Notes: a model not told the origin generated them from the sequence alone. Shown: positions 28,792 to 39,462, counted from the first letter of the stretch. The stretch: DNA of 64,000 nucleotides from Anaerobacillus alkaliphilus (GCF_004116265.1 NZ_QOUX01000046.1:1011113-1075112), one strand, 5' to 3'. Program-made: numbers and translations.

Positions 28792-30372
28792 ATGAGTACA
28801 CTTAGCTATGAAACAGAACTAGATAAGCTTTTAAAAGGCAGTAATATTAGCCATGACTTACCCGTTTCTCAATTAGTAGAAAGAGCTCTTGAAAGAAAAG
28901 AAGGAATTCTAACATCTACTGGTGCCCTACGTGCAACTACTGGTAAATATACTGGTCGTTCACCACAGGATAAATATATCGTTGAAGAAACGTCTATTAA
29001 AGAGAAAATTAATTGGGGGTCTGTAAACCAACCAATTAGTAAAGAAGTCTTTGAAAACTTATATAAAAAGGTCCTTGCATACTTAGAAACTAAAGATGAG
29101 GTTTTTGTTTCTAAAAATTTTGCTGGAGCTGATATTGGTTATCGACTTCCGATCCGAGTAGTGAACGAGTATGCTTGGCATAATCTTTTTGCTCGTCAAT
29201 TATTTATTCGTCCAAATGCAGAAGAGTTACTTACACATGAAGCTGAATTTACTGTAATCTCAGCTCCTGGTTTTAAAGCGGATCCAAATCTAGATGGTAC
29301 GAAATCTGAGACATTTATTATTGTATCATTTGAAAAACGTACTGTCCTAATTGGAGGTACTGAATATGCAGGAGAAATTAAAAAATCAATCTTCTCAATT
29401 ATGAATTATATATTACCTGAGCGAAATGTGCTATCTATGCACTGTTCAGCTAATGTTGGTGATGAAGGTGATGTTGCCTTATTCTTCGGGCTTTCTGGAA
29501 CTGGAAAAACAACTTTATCTGCTGATCCAAGTCGTCACCTAATTGGAGACGATGAGCACGGCTGGTCGCACACGGGTGTCTTCAATATTGAAGGTGGTTG
29601 CTACGCAAAATGTATTAACCTTACTGAGGAAAAAGAGCCTGAAATCTTTAATGCAATTCGTTTTGGCTCTGTACTCGAGAACGTTATGTTAGATGAAAAC
29701 CGAACACCAGACTACAACGATACAACTCTAACTGAAAATACTCGTGCTGCCTATCCAATTGAGTTGATACCAAACTGTGTCATTCCAAGTGTTGCAGGTC
29801 ATCCGAACACGATTATTTTCTTAACTGCAGACGCATTTGGAGTATTACCTCCAATAAGCAAGTTAACGAAAGAACAGGCAATGTATCACTTCCTGTCTGG
29901 GTATACGAGTAAATTAGCGGGAACAGAGCGTGGAGTAACAAGCCCAGAAGCAACATTCTCAACATGTTTTGGAGCACCATTCTTACCACTACCTGCGTAC
30001 CGATATGCAGAGATGCTAGGGGAAAAAATCAATCAACATGATGTTCAAGTTTTTCTAGTTAACACGGGCTGGTCTGGTGGCCAATATGGCGTCGGCAAAC
30101 GTATGAATTTAACTTATACTCGCGCGATGGTTCAGGCAGCTTTACTAGGAGAACTTCATTCAGTGGAAACAGTCGTTGATTCAATTTTTGGCTTACACAT
30201 TCCTACAAGATGCCCTGGAGTACCAGATGAAGTACTTCAACCAAAAGAAACATGGGAAGATAAAGAAGCATATGATAATAAAGCTAAAGAACTTGCGTCG
30301 AAGTTCCAAGAAAACTTCATGAAGTTTGATAAGGTTTCTGATATCATTCGTAATGCAGGGCCAAAATTCTAA
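28792..30372 (+). CDS. pckA: Phosphoenolpyruvate carboxykinase (ATP)
   Basis: A 526-residue enzyme converting oxaloacetate to PEP with ATP, the first gluconeogenic step. It has the P-loop [11 protein letters not shown] near residue 235, the metal site DDEHGWS and the substrate region [13 protein letters not shown] near 57. ATG 28792 is chosen by comparison with B. subtilis PckA; a GTG at 28786 with GGAAGGG upstream is a fair alternative. Adjacent to metK (divergent) and ytlA, as in B. subtilis. Confidence 0.97.
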   Translation: MSTLSYETELDKLLKGSNISHDLPVSQLVERALERKEGILTSTGALRATTGKYTGRSPQDKYIVEETSIKEKINWGSVNQPISKEVFENLYKKVLAYLETKDEVFVSKNFAGADIGYRLPIRVVNEYAWHNLFARQLFIRPNAEELLTHEAEFTVISAPGFKADPNLDGTKSETFIIVSFEKRTVLIGGTEYAGEIKKSIFSIMNYILPERNVLSMHCSANVGDEGDVALFFGLSGTGKTTLSADPSRHLIGDDEHGWSHTGVFNIEGGCYAKCINLTEEKEPEIFNAIRFGSVLENVMLDENRTPDYNDTTLTENTRAAYPIELIPNCVIPSVAGHPNTIIFLTADAFGVLPPISKLTKEQAMYHFLSGYTSKLAGTERGVTSPEATFSTCFGAPFLPLPAYRYAEMLGEKINQHDVQVFLVNTGWSGGQYGVGKRMNLTYTRAMVQAALLGELHSVETVVDSIFGLHIPTRCPGVPDEVLQPKETWEDKEAYDNKAKELASKFQENFMKFDKVSDIIRNAGPKF

Positions 30373-30381
30373 TTATAGTTT

Positions 30382-30467
30382 AAACGCTTAGTTATGAACT
30401 GCACCCCCATTGTTAGACACAACTAACAATTGGAGGTGCAGTTCATTAATTCTAAGCGTTTTTTTAT
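30382..30467 (+). terminator. Long terminator after pckA
   Basis: AAACGCTTAG pairs with CTAAGCGTTT, enclosing a second stem TGAACTGCACC/GGTGCAGTTCA, followed by seven T residues. Confidence 0.9.
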
Positions 30468-30595
30468 TTCTCTATAAATCTAGAACCTTCCTCTGAAGCC
30501 CAAATTTTTTATGGAACTTACACACACATCTAGGCGAATGAACATAGACTATCACATCACAAGATTATCTATTCGTTTTATCAGGAGGAGTTTAC

Positions 30596-31594
30596 ATGAA
30601 AGGTTTTAGTAAGGTGATTTTTTTAAGTTTAATGACGTCTTTAGCTGCACTACTATTTGTTGGTTGTTCGTCCTCAAAAGAAACAGACACCATTCGAGTA
30701 GCTGAAGTTACAAGATCAATATTTTACGCACCACAATATGTAGCTATTTCGGAGGGCTTCTTTGAGGAAGAAGGCATCGAAATTGACTTAACTACTACAT
30801 GGGGTGGAGACACGACTATGACTACCCTTTTGGCTAATGGTGCAGATGTGGCTCTAGTTGGAGCTGAAACCTCTATCTATGTATATGCACAAGGGGCAAA
30901 TGACCCCCCTATTAACTTTGCAGCCTTAACACAAACAGATGGCACATTTCTAGTATCTAGAGAACCTATTGAAAATTTTGATTGGGATATGTTGAGAGGA
31001 AGTACGTTCCTTGGTCAAAGAAAAGGCGGTATGCCACAGATGGTTGGTGAGCATGTATTAAGAAAACATGGAATTAACCCTCAGAACGACTTAAATCTCA
31101 TTCAAAATATCGATTTTGGAAATATCCCAAGTGCTTTTGCATCTGGAACTGGTCAGTTTGTCCAGTTGTTTGAGCCAACAGCAACACAATTTGAACTTGA
31201 AGGATTAGGCCACATCGTTGCTTCCTTTGGTGCTGAGTCTGGAACCGTCCCTTACACAGGCTTTATGGCAAAACAGAGTTATATTGAAAAAAATGGTGAT
31301 GTGCTTGAGCGCTTTACAAGAGCCTTATATAAAGCTCAACAATGGGTTCAGTCTAGTTCAACAGAAGAGATTGCAAAATCTATTCAACCATTTTTTAGTG
31401 ATACAGATATGGAAGTCATAAAAAGTGTTGTTGAAAATTATAAATCACAGGGTTCTTATGCCACTTCTCCTAGAATTAAAGAAGAGGCCTGGGAAAACCT
31501 TCATATCATTATGGATCAAGCTGGAGAATTGCCAATGCACGTTAATTATCAGGACTTAGTCAATACTGATATTGCAGATAAAGTAACGAAGTAA
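30596..31594 (+). CDS. ytlA: ABC transporter substrate-binding lipoprotein, NitT/TauT type (YtlA-like)
   Basis: A 332-residue extracellular binding protein with a lipoprotein signal (lipobox FVGCS, Cys24). The mature part has the NMT1/SsuA-type fold pattern: APQYVAISEGFFEEEGIEIDL near residues 44-64 and LANGADVALVGAE near 80. This family brings in thiamine-pyrimidine-like, sulfonate, nitrate or similar small molecules; the substrate cannot be told from sequence. It heads an operon with the ATPase and permease. SD AGGAGG precedes ATG 30596. Confidence 0.88.
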   Translation: MKGFSKVIFLSLMTSLAALLFVGCSSSKETDTIRVAEVTRSIFYAPQYVAISEGFFEEEGIEIDLTTTWGGDTTMTTLLANGADVALVGAETSIYVYAQGANDPPINFAALTQTDGTFLVSREPIENFDWDMLRGSTFLGQRKGGMPQMVGEHVLRKHGINPQNDLNLIQNIDFGNIPSAFASGTGQFVQLFEPTATQFELEGLGHIVASFGAESGTVPYTGFMAKQSYIEKNGDVLERFTRALYKAQQWVQSSSTEEIAKSIQPFFSDTDMEVIKSVVENYKSQGSYATSPRIKEEAWENLHIIMDQAGELPMHVNYQDLVNTDIADKVTK

Positions 31595-31682
31595 ACATAG
31601 TTCAGAAGAGTGGTTAGTGTAAAATTTGATACGTTTTATACTAGCCTCCTCTTCACTCAGTCGAAAGGGGAGGTTTTTTGCA

Positions 31683-32459
31683 ATGTCGATTGTCAGGATT
31701 AAAAATGTTAACAAAACATTTTTTTCACAAGAAGCTGCAACAACCGCCCTCAAAGATATTTCACTCTCTGTAGAACCAGGTGAATTCATCTCTTTAATCG
31801 GACCAAGCGGTTGTGGTAAAACAACGTTATTGTCTCTGATTGCAGGCTTGCTTCAACCTACGAACGGAGAGATTAATATTGAGGGGCAGCAAATCTTGCG
31901 ACCATCACCGAAAACTGGATATATGTTGCAGCAAGATTATTTATTCCCTTGGTTAACCATTGAACAAAACATTACTATTGGTTTAAAAACAATGAAGAAA
32001 TATAATGATAACTCTAAAAATTTTGCGTTATCATTACTAGAAAAGATGGGGCTTTTAGATAAGAAAAATGATTATCCTAGTCAGTTATCCGGGGGAATGC
32101 GCCAACGTGTTGCCCTAGTTCGAATATTAGCCACTGAACCTAAACTTTTATTATTAGATGAACCATTTTCTGCCTTAGACTATCAAACAAAATTAAAGCT
32201 TGAAGATCTAGTCTCATATACAATTAAAGAACAAGAAAAAACAGCTATATTAGTTACCCATGATATTGGCGAAGCAATTGCCATGTCAGATCGAATTGTG
32301 CTGTTATCATCACGCCCAGGAAAAATATCCAATACGTTTGTTGTTCCCGAGACATTAAGACTCTTATCACCTTTTCAAGCTAGAAACCATCAGGATTATA
32401 ACAAGCTCTTTCAACGAATATGGAAGGAGTTGGAGAGTCTTGAAGAACAACATCTCTAG
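31683..32459 (+). CDS. ytlC: ABC transporter ATP-binding protein, NitT/TauT type (YtlC-like)
   Basis: A 258-residue ATPase with Walker [10 protein letters not shown] near residue 42, signature LSGGMRQRV near 138, Walker B LLLLDEPF near 158 and the H-loop LVTHD near 193. It powers uptake with the YtlA and YtlD homologues. The frame opens at 31626 but ATG 31683 with AAAGGGGAGG upstream is the real start. Its end overlaps the permease gene by 20 bp. Confidence 0.93.
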   Translation: MSIVRIKNVNKTFFSQEAATTALKDISLSVEPGEFISLIGPSGCGKTTLLSLIAGLLQPTNGEINIEGQQILRPSPKTGYMLQQDYLFPWLTIEQNITIGLKTMKKYNDNSKNFALSLLEKMGLLDKKNDYPSQLSGGMRQRVALVRILATEPKLLLLDEPFSALDYQTKLKLEDLVSYTIKEQEKTAILVTHDIGEAIAMSDRIVLLSSRPGKISNTFVVPETLRLLSPFQARNHQDYNKLFQRIWKELESLEEQHL

Positions 32460-33246
32460 TCTACACGAACAGTATAAATACAAAAAACGGGTAGAAGGGG
32501 TTAAAATAAGGTTTACACAACTTACAATCCTTTTATTATTTTTCTTTACTTGGGAGCTTGCTGCTAGGATGCGTTGGGTTGATCCACTTCTATTTAGCAT
32601 GCCATCGAGGGTATGGAACTTATTTCTCGAAAAAGTACAGGATGGGTCATTACTCATCCATACATCAGTTACCCTTTTTGAAACGATTGCTGGGTTTATA
32701 CTGGGAACTGTTATTGGAACACTTATTGCCGCAACTCTATGGTGGTCACCATTTTTATCAAGAGTTCTAGACCCCTATTTAGTTGTTCTAAACTCCATGC
32801 CTAAGATTGCCCTAGGCCCAATTTTAATTGTTGGTCTTGGACCAGGCTATTTATCTATTATTGCAATGGGAGCATTAATCTCAGTAATAATCACGACACT
32901 CGTCGTCTACAATGCCTTTAAAGGAGTCGATGAGAATTACCTAAAGGTTGTCCAAACATTTGGTGCTACAAAGCAACAGTCTTTTAAATCAGTTATCTTA
33001 CCTGCGACTGTACCGACAATTATTTCTACATTAAAGGTTAATGTAGGTCTCTCATGGGTAGGGGTTATTGTTGGAGAATTCTTAGTATCAAAGCAAGGTT
33101 TAGGCTATATGATTATTTATGGTTTCCAAGTCTTTAACTTTAACTTAGTAATCTTAAGCCTGTTAGTGATTGCAGTATTAGCAACATTAATGTATCAAGG
33201 CGTTGAGCTACTAGAACGAAAATTAACAAAACAAATGCTCAAATAA
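32440..33246 (+). CDS. ytlD: ABC transporter permease, NitT/TauT type (YtlD-like)
   Basis: A 268-residue inner-membrane permease with about six membrane segments and the EAA loop typical of binding-protein-dependent permeases ([21 protein letters not shown] near residues 168-188). It starts with TTG at 32440, preceded by GGAGTTGGAGAG and overlapping ytlC by 20 bp, which suggests translational coupling. Last gene of the ytlACD unit; a terminator follows. Confidence 0.92.
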   Translation: MKNNISSLHEQYKYKKRVEGVKIRFTQLTILLLFFFTWELAARMRWVDPLLFSMPSRVWNLFLEKVQDGSLLIHTSVTLFETIAGFILGTVIGTLIAATLWWSPFLSRVLDPYLVVLNSMPKIALGPILIVGLGPGYLSIIAMGALISVIITTLVVYNAFKGVDENYLKVVQTFGATKQQSFKSVILPATVPTIISTLKVNVGLSWVGVIVGEFLVSKQGLGYMIIYGFQVFNFNLVILSLLVIAVLATLMYQGVELLERKLTKQMLK

Positions 33247-33249
33247 GAT

Positions 33250-33286
33250 AGAACCGTACTAGAAAAATTCTAGTACGGTTCTTTTT
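33250..33286 (+). terminator. Terminator after ytlD
   Basis: AGAACCGTACTAG pairs with CTAGTACGGTTCT, followed by TTTT; it also lies at the end of the convergent coat gene and may serve both. Confidence 0.92.
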
Positions 33287-33293
33287 AGCATCA

Positions 33294-33671
33294 TTATAAA
33301 ATGTCTAGCCTTACAATTAATGCTAATAAAAGTTGTAATAAAAGTTGAATGTTTAATGCAACTTGTGTGTCTGTTGTTGTAACGTTTACCCCTTGTGAAT
33401 TATCAATGACAACCTTTTGAATAGATTCTTGTTTAATTTTTGTTGATTGTAATAGGTCTTGAGTAATTTTTTCTGCTTGTGAACTATCGGCAATTGATAT
33501 CGTGATGATTAAGGCGATTGCCGCTTGTAATGATGCTTGTAATGATACCGCAGCTTTTGTATCTGTTGTACTTACCTTGACATCACAAGAGTTCATAATG
33601 TGAATTAACTCTTCTGAAATTTGAACTTCTTTATTCATTTGTTCTGCACTTTGTTCTATTCTGTCACTCAT
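33294..33671 (-). CDS. Spore coat protein X/V-type with duplicated domain
   Basis: A 125-residue protein holding two copies of the CotX/CotV-type segment: VKVSTTDTKAAVSLQASLQ near residue 31 and VNVTTTDTQVALNIQLLLQ near 94. Such proteins are in the insoluble crust or outer coat of Bacillus spores and are made late in the mother cell. Only one Cys (residue 29) is present, unlike the Cys-rich CotY/Z. GGAGGAG precedes ATG 33671. Which of CotX or CotV it matches best cannot be decided by eye. Confidence 0.82.
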   Translation of the reverse strand: MSDRIEQSAEQMNKEVQISEELIHIMNSCDVKVSTTDTKAAVSLQASLQAAIALIITISIADSSQAEKITQDLLQSTKIKQESIQKVVIDNSQGVNVTTTDTQVALNIQLLLQLLLALIVRLDIL

Positions 33672-33785
33672 TTTTTTAATCTCCTCCTTACTCGTGATAA
33701 TGTATCCTATGTAAAAGACTAGACTTTGTTCAGGACAAACAAACAGGGCATTTTGCTTAATTTCTATTTCAAAGACCTATAAATA

Positions 33786-33831
33786 AGAAAAAAACAGCCT
33801 ATGACACATAGTAAGTGTCTAAAGGCTGTTC
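33786..33831 (-). terminator. Terminator of ytkD
   Basis: On the minus strand AACAGCCT...GACAC pairs with GTGTC...AGGCTGTT, followed by a T run. It overlaps the ytkD stop region. Confidence 0.85.
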
Positions 33832-34310
33832 TTTTTTTCTGTTTCTAACCATTTTAAGCTAAACGTAAGAACTTCATCTTTCATAATAAAACTGTATTCC
33901 TTATCAGTTCTGATTTTTGGAGGTAATTCTTTCAATAAAATAGGACCTTCTGTTTCAAAGTAGTGATCCTTTATTTCAAGACCACTAATTAGAGCAAAAT
34001 ACACATTTTTTATAACAACTTCTTGTTTTCCTGTGACGCGGTATTGACCAATATAAGTTAAATTTTCGACTTTACCTCCGGTTTCTTCAGAAACTTCTCG
34101 CTTTGCTGCTTCTGGCGCCGTTTCTCCCTCTTCTACTTTTCCTCCTGGAAACTCGATACCCCGTTCTGCATGACGAGTTAATAACCATTTTCCCTCATAC
34201 ATACAAATAACCCAAACATGTCGAGGTTCTTTGGAAAAAGGATGGTCGTTATAGGAAAATTCAACTTTATTACGATAATAATCATAAAATGAATAAGAAT
34301 TAGACAATTT
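33819..34310 (-). CDS. ytkD: Nudix hydrolase, YtkD-like nucleoside triphosphatase
   Basis: A Nudix protein with the complete box GGKVEEGETAPEAAKREV-SEETG near residues 56-79. B. subtilis YtkD hydrolyses oxidised dGTP and has RNA 5'-pyrophosphohydrolase activity; the shared segments KHVWVIC-like (RHVWVIC), GKWLLT, YFETEGP and FSFIMKDEVL place this protein in that family. The frame runs to an ATG at 34352, but the sequence before LSNSYSFYDYY includes AAGGAGAAGGAG, so a TTG at 34310 that aligns with the B. subtilis start is preferred (163 residues). The start remains uncertain. Confidence 0.85.
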   Translation of the reverse strand, partial: KLSNSYSFYDYYRNKVEFSYNDHPFSKEPRHVWVICMYEGKWLLTRHAERGIEFPGGKVEEGETAPEAAKREVSEETGGKVENLTYIGQYRVTGKQEVVIKNVYFALISGLEIKDHYFETEGPILLKELPPKIRTDKEYSFIMKDEVLTFSLKWLETEKKNSL

Positions 34311-34377
34311 GTTACTGACACTCCTTCTCCTTATTTTATCTATATTATACACGACATGTATAGGAAAGTCTGAATAA

Positions 34378-35574
34378 CTAATCGTCCTCGGTAGGTTTAA
34401 TAAATTTCATCGTAATAAAAACTGAAACGAGACTAACAAAGGTCACAACAGCAAATAACGTAAAGTGGGAAGCTTTCATTAATATAGCAACAACTGGTGG
34501 TCCTAGTGCGACACCAACAAACCTCATGCTACTATAAATTGACGTAATTGTACCTCTTTCTTCTTTAGCGATCCCTTCTGTGACAAGGGCATCCAAACTA
34601 GGTAGGGCAAAACCAATTCCAACTCCCGATGCAAACATAGCTGTTAACAAGACATAAATGTCTTTCGTAAACGCAACAGAAAAATTTGCAATAGTCAAAA
34701 TGACTAACCCCACAACAGTTACAATCTTCATCTTCATCTTTTCTTTACCAATCGTTTTTCCTGTAACATAAGAAGACAAACATAAAGCTGCAAGTGGGAT
34801 CGCTAATATAATTCCCTTTTTTATACCATCAATGTTATGCCTCTCTTCTAACATAGTTGATAAATAAAACAAGACACCAAAGAGAACGAACATACAGATA
34901 CAACCAATGACGAACACAGAATAGAGCCAACGACCTTCATTTTTAAAAATATTTTTAATCGACCTTATAAATACATTAAGTTTTGGCGGTTTGCTTGACA
35001 CTGGTGGGTTTTTCACTAAAAAAATCATCATGACAATTGACACCAAACAAAAAACAGGAAATGCAAAAAATGGCATGTACCAAACCACTGCAGCTAAGAC
35101 TGCACCCAAAATCGGACTCAACACTTTTCCGAATGTATTTGACGTTTCAATAACACCTAATCCATTGCTGACATCTTTTTCATCGGTGAATATGTCTCCT
35201 ACAAGTGGCATTACTATAGGGGCCGCACCAGCCGCACCAATTCCCTGTAATAATCGTCCAATAATAATAATTCCATAAGCATCATCTATTTGCCAAGACG
35301 CCCAGCCAGAAATAAGTCCACCAATAGCTGCAAGCGTCAAGCTTGGAATAATTATTAGCTTCCTTCCATACTGATCAGATAAATACCCGGCAATTGGTAT
35401 TAAGATAATTGCAACAACAGAATAAACAGTAATAATCATACTAACCTGCAAGGAACTAATATTTAACTCTTTTTCAATCGTCGGAAGCACTGGAATTAAC
35501 ATAGAATTCCCTAGTGTCATAACTAAAGGAATAGATGCTAAAGAAACAAGATCCCACGTTTTTTTATCGTCCAT
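34378..35574 (-). CDS. MFS transporter, multidrug-efflux-like
   Basis: A 398-residue protein with 12 hydrophobic segments, the loop 2-3 signature GYLSDQYGRKLIIIP near residue 63 and the efflux-type motif C region GRLLQGIGAAGAAPIVMPL near 105-123. These are features of the 12/14-TM drug:H+ antiporters, but the substrate is unknown. Start ATG 35574, SD AAGAAGGCGGGG. It is divergent from the cold-shock gene. Confidence 0.82.
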   Translation of the reverse strand: MDDKKTWDLVSLASIPLVMTLGNSMLIPVLPTIEKELNISSLQVSMIITVYSVVAIILIPIAGYLSDQYGRKLIIIPSLTLAAIGGLISGWASWQIDDAYGIIIIGRLLQGIGAAGAAPIVMPLVGDIFTDEKDVSNGLGVIETSNTFGKVLSPILGAVLAAVVWYMPFFAFPVFCLVSIVMMIFLVKNPPVSSKPPKLNVFIRSIKNIFKNEGRWLYSVFVIGCICMFVLFGVLFYLSTMLEERHNIDGIKKGIILAIPLAALCLSSYVTGKTIGKEKMKMKIVTVVGLVILTIANFSVAFTKDIYVLLTAMFASGVGIGFALPSLDALVTEGIAKEERGTITSIYSSMRFVGVALGPPVVAILMKASHFTLFAVVTFVSLVSVFITMKFIKPTEDD

Positions 35575-35789
35575 AAAACCCCGCCTTCTTTAGAATGATC
35601 AATGCTCTTAGATTAGTATTTAAGAAACTGAAAAATCTATTCCAACGAAAGATTATTTCGAAAAACAAAATATTAGTGAATAATTTCTTTTACTATAGGA
35701 CAGATTACCAAATGTCCATTTACTTTCGATTTACGCAAGTAATGGGTAAATGGAAAAAATTAAAAGGGTTTTTTAGGAGGAATTTTTTA

Positions 35790-35990
35790 ATGCCACAAGG
35801 TAAAGTAAAATGGTTTAATGCAGAAAAAGGCTTTGGATTTATTGAAGTAGAAGGACAAGATGATGTATTTGTTCACTTTTCAGCTATTCAAGGTGAAGGT
35901 TTCAAATCACTTGACGAAGGTCAAGAAGTTAGCTTTGACGTTGAAACTGGCAACCGTGGTCCACAAGCTGTAAATGTTGTAAGAATATAA
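35790..35990 (+). CDS. Cold-shock protein, CspB/CspD family
   Basis: A 66-residue single OB-fold RNA/DNA chaperone with RNP1 KGFGFIEV and RNP2 VFVHFSAI. The frame opens at 35595, but the protein starts [10 protein letters not shown] at 35790 with TAGGAGG upstream. About 200 bp upstream are free of other genes and probably hold the promoter and the long, cold-responsive 5' leader typical of csp genes. A near-identical paralogue lies at 59655. Confidence 0.95.
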   Translation: MPQGKVKWFNAEKGFGFIEVEGQDDVFVHFSAIQGEGFKSLDEGQEVSFDVETGNRGPQAVNVVRI

Positions 35991-35999
35991 CGTAAAAAA

Positions 36000-36031
36000 T
36001 AGGCTGGAAAATACTCCAGCCTATCTTCTTT
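36000..36031 (+). terminator. Terminator between csp and tatA, probably bidirectional
   Basis: ATAGGCTGGA pairs with TCCAGCCTAT; T-rich on one side and A-rich on the other, in a convergent gap. Confidence 0.88.
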
Positions 36032-36038
36032 ATATAGT

Positions 36039-36269
36039 TTAATCGGTCTTTTTAGCTTCTTCTGTCGGGTCTACTTGTTTCTCCACAGATTTTACAGGTT
36101 TCTTGTCGTCATCGTCAAAATCGCTTGTTAACTCCCGTGTTGACTTTTTGAACTCCCTTAACGTCTGACCTACCGCTCTACCCATTTCAGGTAACTTTTT
36201 CGGACCAAATATAATTAAAGCGATAACTAAAATTAAGATTAACCCTGGAATTCCGATATTTCCTAACAT
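36039..36269 (-). CDS. tatA: Sec-independent translocase subunit TatA
   Basis: A 76-residue protein with the TatA layout: a short N-terminal membrane helix ([22 protein letters not shown]), the [14 protein letters not shown] hinge, an amphipathic helix and a charged tail. TatA oligomers form the pore for folded proteins. No tatC is in the window. Its place at the end of the formate dehydrogenase cofactor cluster fits the twin-arginine signal on FdnG. CCTAATT/AGGGGGAG-type SD precedes ATG 36269. Confidence 0.93.
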   Translation of the reverse strand: MLGNIGIPGLILILVIALIIFGPKKLPEMGRAVGQTLREFKKSTRELTSDFDDDDKKPVKSVEKQVDPTEEAKKTD

Positions 36270-36300
36270 ACTTTTCTCCCCCTAATTAAGGTTATTTATT

Positions 36301-38214
36301 TTAAAAAATTGATGACTGATTACGGACTACTTTATAACCGCCCAACTGTTCGACCATTCTTGAAAACTCATCAGATTGGATCACATCAAGGAATAGCGTG
36401 CCGCCTTCACTATCAAAGAAGCTCTTTGTCATAACTAGATCATAGCTTTCATCAGCAACAGGGATAAAGTCAAGTCCCATCGTTGAGGCTGCAGAGTATA
36501 CTCCTAAACCTACACTATTTTCCTTTTCCTTCACTTCAGCAGCTACACTTAAGTGAGAAAACATTTCTCTTTCATAGCCTTGTATTTGCTCTGATGTAAG
36601 CGAGTGTTTTTTCAACAGTGAGTCAAACAAAATTCTCGTACCTGCTCCTCTTTGACGATTTACGTATGCTCCACCTTTTTCTACGATATCTTCAAGAGTT
36701 TTGATACCGAGTGGATTACCCTTTGGTACGATCCACCCCTGCTCTCTTTTCAAGAATGGTATAACTACAACATCTTCACCAGCTAAGTACTTTTCTACAT
36801 AAGGAAGGTTATAAGTGTCAGTCTCCGGATCTAGCAAGTGAATACCTGTTACATGGGCTTCTCCTTTTCGAATTGCCATAATTCCGGCTAAACTACCGAC
36901 ATGAGATGAGATGACTTGCCTATTAACATCTTTTTTCTTAAGTAATGAGGAAACAATATCAATCGATAAATCGTGACTACCTGTAAATAACACACCTTTT
37001 CGAATTGCCTCTATGGGTTTATATAGCTCAATTTCAACGGTTTCACCTTGTTCAAAACCTTGACTTTCAGGGGGAACCACTAAAATACCGTCTGCTCGTA
37101 CCATTGACATCGTAACTCCAGCTGCTCTGGTTAAAGGATTTGCAATATACTCACCATTAACAAATCCTACATTTAGTCTAACAAAGTCTTCAGCACCCAT
37201 ATTAGAAACAACTCGTCTTCCTAAACGAACATGTAATGTTTCACGTTTTGGTTCTTGAATGCCTTGATAGTGATACACTAGTGGTCGCAAGAACCATTCT
37301 AAAGCTAAATAAGCAGATACTGGATAACCAGGGACACCAATAATAGGCTTTCCTTTTACTTCTCCTAAGATCACAGGTTTACCTGGACGTGTAGCAATAC
37401 CGTGGGTATACACTTGGCCTAATTCACTAATCACATGGACAGTATAGTCTTTTGAACCAGCAGACGACCCAGCATTTATGATAATCATATCTGCCTCATC
37501 TGCTGCATTTTCAATTGCTTTACGAATGTGTTCAGGGTTATCAACAACGATATCATAGAGGAGGGGATCTCCCCCCCACTCTTGAACAAAGCTAGAAAAA
37601 ACTGTACCGTTAAATTCAACAATGTCACCAGGCTTCATTGGTGAACCAGGCTGAACCAGCTCGTTGCCTGTTGGTAAAATCGCAACTTTCGGTTTTTTTA
37701 CTACAGGAAGTTCTAAAACACCTCCAGCTAATAACGCCCCTAGATCAACAGGTCTTAACGTATGTCCTTGTGGTAAAATCATTTCTCCACAAACAACATC
37801 TTCACCTACAGGACGAATGTTTTGCCAAGGTGTTGCTGGAGCAATGATCTCGATCGTCTCCTCATCCACTTCTTGTAAATCCTCAACCATAATGACAGCG
37901 TTAAATTCACTTGGAACTGGGTTTCCTGTATCAACATAAATAAATTGCTGGTTTTTCTTCAAGTGAAGTGGACGTTGTTCATGTGCTTCATAGGTTTCAT
38001 CGGCTCGAACAGCTATTCCATCCATTGCCGAGGCATGGTAATGAGGCATTGAAAGGCTAGCAAAGATTGGAAGTGCCGTCACCCTTCCTAATCCATTTCT
38101 AGTAGGAACAGTTTCTATTTCTGGTAGTAAGTTTGCTTTTTGAATTAGTTCATCTTTGGCTTGTTGTCTAGGTTTATCTTGTAAATATACTTTACGATTA
38201 AATTCTTTGCTCAC
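36301..38214 (-). CDS. MoeA fused to a C-terminal periplasmic-binding-protein-like domain
   Basis: A 637-residue protein. Residues ~1-405 are a molybdopterin molybdenumtransferase (MoeA): SAMDGIAVRADE, NAGSSAGSKDYT and PGYPVSAYLALEWF. From ~410 (KGVLFTGSHDLSIDIVSSLLKK) it continues with a substrate-binding-protein-like domain containing ISSHVGSLAGIMAIRKGEAHVTGIHLLDP and NRQRGAGTRILFD. The combination is known in archaea and some Firmicutes; the extra domain may sense or hold molybdate/tungstate or a cofactor precursor (inference). It lies 12 bp after the single-domain moeA and 31 bp before tatA, so all three look like one unit. Confidence 0.88.
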   Translation of the reverse strand: MSKEFNRKVYLQDKPRQQAKDELIQKANLLPEIETVPTRNGLGRVTALPIFASLSMPHYHASAMDGIAVRADETYEAHEQRPLHLKKNQQFIYVDTGNPVPSEFNAVIMVEDLQEVDEETIEIIAPATPWQNIRPVGEDVVCGEMILPQGHTLRPVDLGALLAGGVLELPVVKKPKVAILPTGNELVQPGSPMKPGDIVEFNGTVFSSFVQEWGGDPLLYDIVVDNPEHIRKAIENAADEADMIIINAGSSAGSKDYTVHVISELGQVYTHGIATRPGKPVILGEVKGKPIIGVPGYPVSAYLALEWFLRPLVYHYQGIQEPKRETLHVRLGRRVVSNMGAEDFVRLNVGFVNGEYIANPLTRAAGVTMSMVRADGILVVPPESQGFEQGETVEIELYKPIEAIRKGVLFTGSHDLSIDIVSSLLKKKDVNRQVISSHVGSLAGIMAIRKGEAHVTGIHLLDPETDTYNLPYVEKYLAGEDVVVIPFLKREQGWIVPKGNPLGIKTLEDIVEKGGAYVNRQRGAGTRILFDSLLKKHSLTSEQIQGYEREMFSHLSVAAEVKEKENSVGLGVYSAASTMGLDFIPVADESYDLVMTKSFFDSEGGTLFLDVIQSDEFSRMVEQLGGYKVVRNQSSIF

Positions 38215-38226
38215 GAAACCGTCCTC

Positions 38227-39462
38227 CTAACGTAGCAATATTGCAGGTACAAAATCGCCTTGTCTTGCACCTTCAAATTCAGATTTTATTTCTACCACGG
38301 CATCACTCTGTACTAGTGTTGAAATGAGTCCTGATTTACCAATAATCGGCTCAGCCCACCATTCTCCCTCTTGTTCAATTAACTTCACGCGAATATAATC
38401 TGTTCTTCCCATAGAAGAGTGGATATTTTTCGTTAACCTTACTTGAACTCGATCTAACCTATTACCACTTATCTCTCCACTAAGTTTTTTTATGATTTCC
38501 CCCCCAAACAACGAGAAAATAATCATTGCTGATGCAGGATGTCCTGGTAGACCGATCACTGGCTTATCGCCTGCCATTGCTAGTATCGTCGGTTTTCCCG
38601 GTTTAATGGAAATGCCATGAATGTAAACACCTGGTTCACCTAATGACTCAATCACTTGAGTCGTATAATCTTTTGCTCCGACAGAGCTTCCCCCTGATAA
38701 CACTAAACAATCAACTTCTTTAAACAATTCTTCTGCACGCTGTTGATACTCAGTGTAGTCATCCGATACAATTCCAGCATAAATGGCTTTTGCTCCCCAT
38801 TCTTGTACTAGACTTGTAATCGTTAACGCGTTGATATCACGTACTTGCCCAATTTGAATTTGCTCTGTTTCATAGGGGACAATTTCATCACCACTAGATA
38901 GGTATCCTATTGTCAGCTGTTTAAAAACTGCCACTTGAGTTTTACCAATCGCAGCAATTGCACCAAGTTCTTGCGGTCTGAGCTTCGTACCTTTCGTAAT
39001 AAGCACGTCACCTTCTTTTACATCTTCACCAATTTGAATAACGTTCTCTCCTGGTGCTACTTGTTTATACGTATTGAGTAGTCCAGACAGGTCTTCACAA
39101 TGTTCAATCATGATAACGCTATCACTATTTGGCGGCATCATACCACCAGTAGGAATATAAATTGCCTCTCCATGGCTAAGTGGGGTTGTGGCTTCTTCAC
39201 CCATTTTTACACTACCAACTACGTTAAGAAACCCTGGCATGGTTTCTGATGAACCAAAGGTTTCTTTTGCCTTTACAGCATATCCGTCAACTGTTGATCT
39301 TGGAAAACTAGGAACAGATTCAGTAGCAATAATATCTTCTGCTAATATACGATGAAGCGATTGATCAAGAGGAATTTCCTCCACTACTTTAATTGATTGG
39401 ACTATATCTTCAATAAGTGCAAATGTTTCTTCAACCGTCTTAACCTTAAAAAATTGCATCAA
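38227..39462 (-). CDS. moeA: Molybdopterin molybdenumtransferase MoeA
   Basis: A 411-residue MoeA, which inserts molybdate into adenylylated molybdopterin. Landmarks are STVDGYAVKAKE near residue 61, SGGSSVGAKDYT near 259 and IGLPGHPASAMIIF near 304. Length is normal. Start at ATG 39462 (MMQFFKVK), SD GGAGGATGATAC. Together with the fused paralogue downstream it probably supplies Mo(or W)-bisPGD to the formate dehydrogenase encoded upstream. Confidence 0.93.
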   Translation of the reverse strand: MMQFFKVKTVEETFALIEDIVQSIKVVEEIPLDQSLHRILAEDIIATESVPSFPRSTVDGYAVKAKETFGSSETMPGFLNVVGSVKMGEEATTPLSHGEAIYIPTGGMMPPNSDSVIMIEHCEDLSGLLNTYKQVAPGENVIQIGEDVKEGDVLITKGTKLRPQELGAIAAIGKTQVAVFKQLTIGYLSSGDEIVPYETEQIQIGQVRDINALTITSLVQEWGAKAIYAGIVSDDYTEYQQRAEELFKEVDCLVLSGGSSVGAKDYTTQVIESLGEPGVYIHGISIKPGKPTILAMAGDKPVIGLPGHPASAMIIFSLFGGEIIKKLSGEISGNRLDRVQVRLTKNIHSSMGRTDYIRVKLIEQEGEWWAEPIIGKSGLISTLVQSDAVVEIKSEFEGARQGDFVPAILLR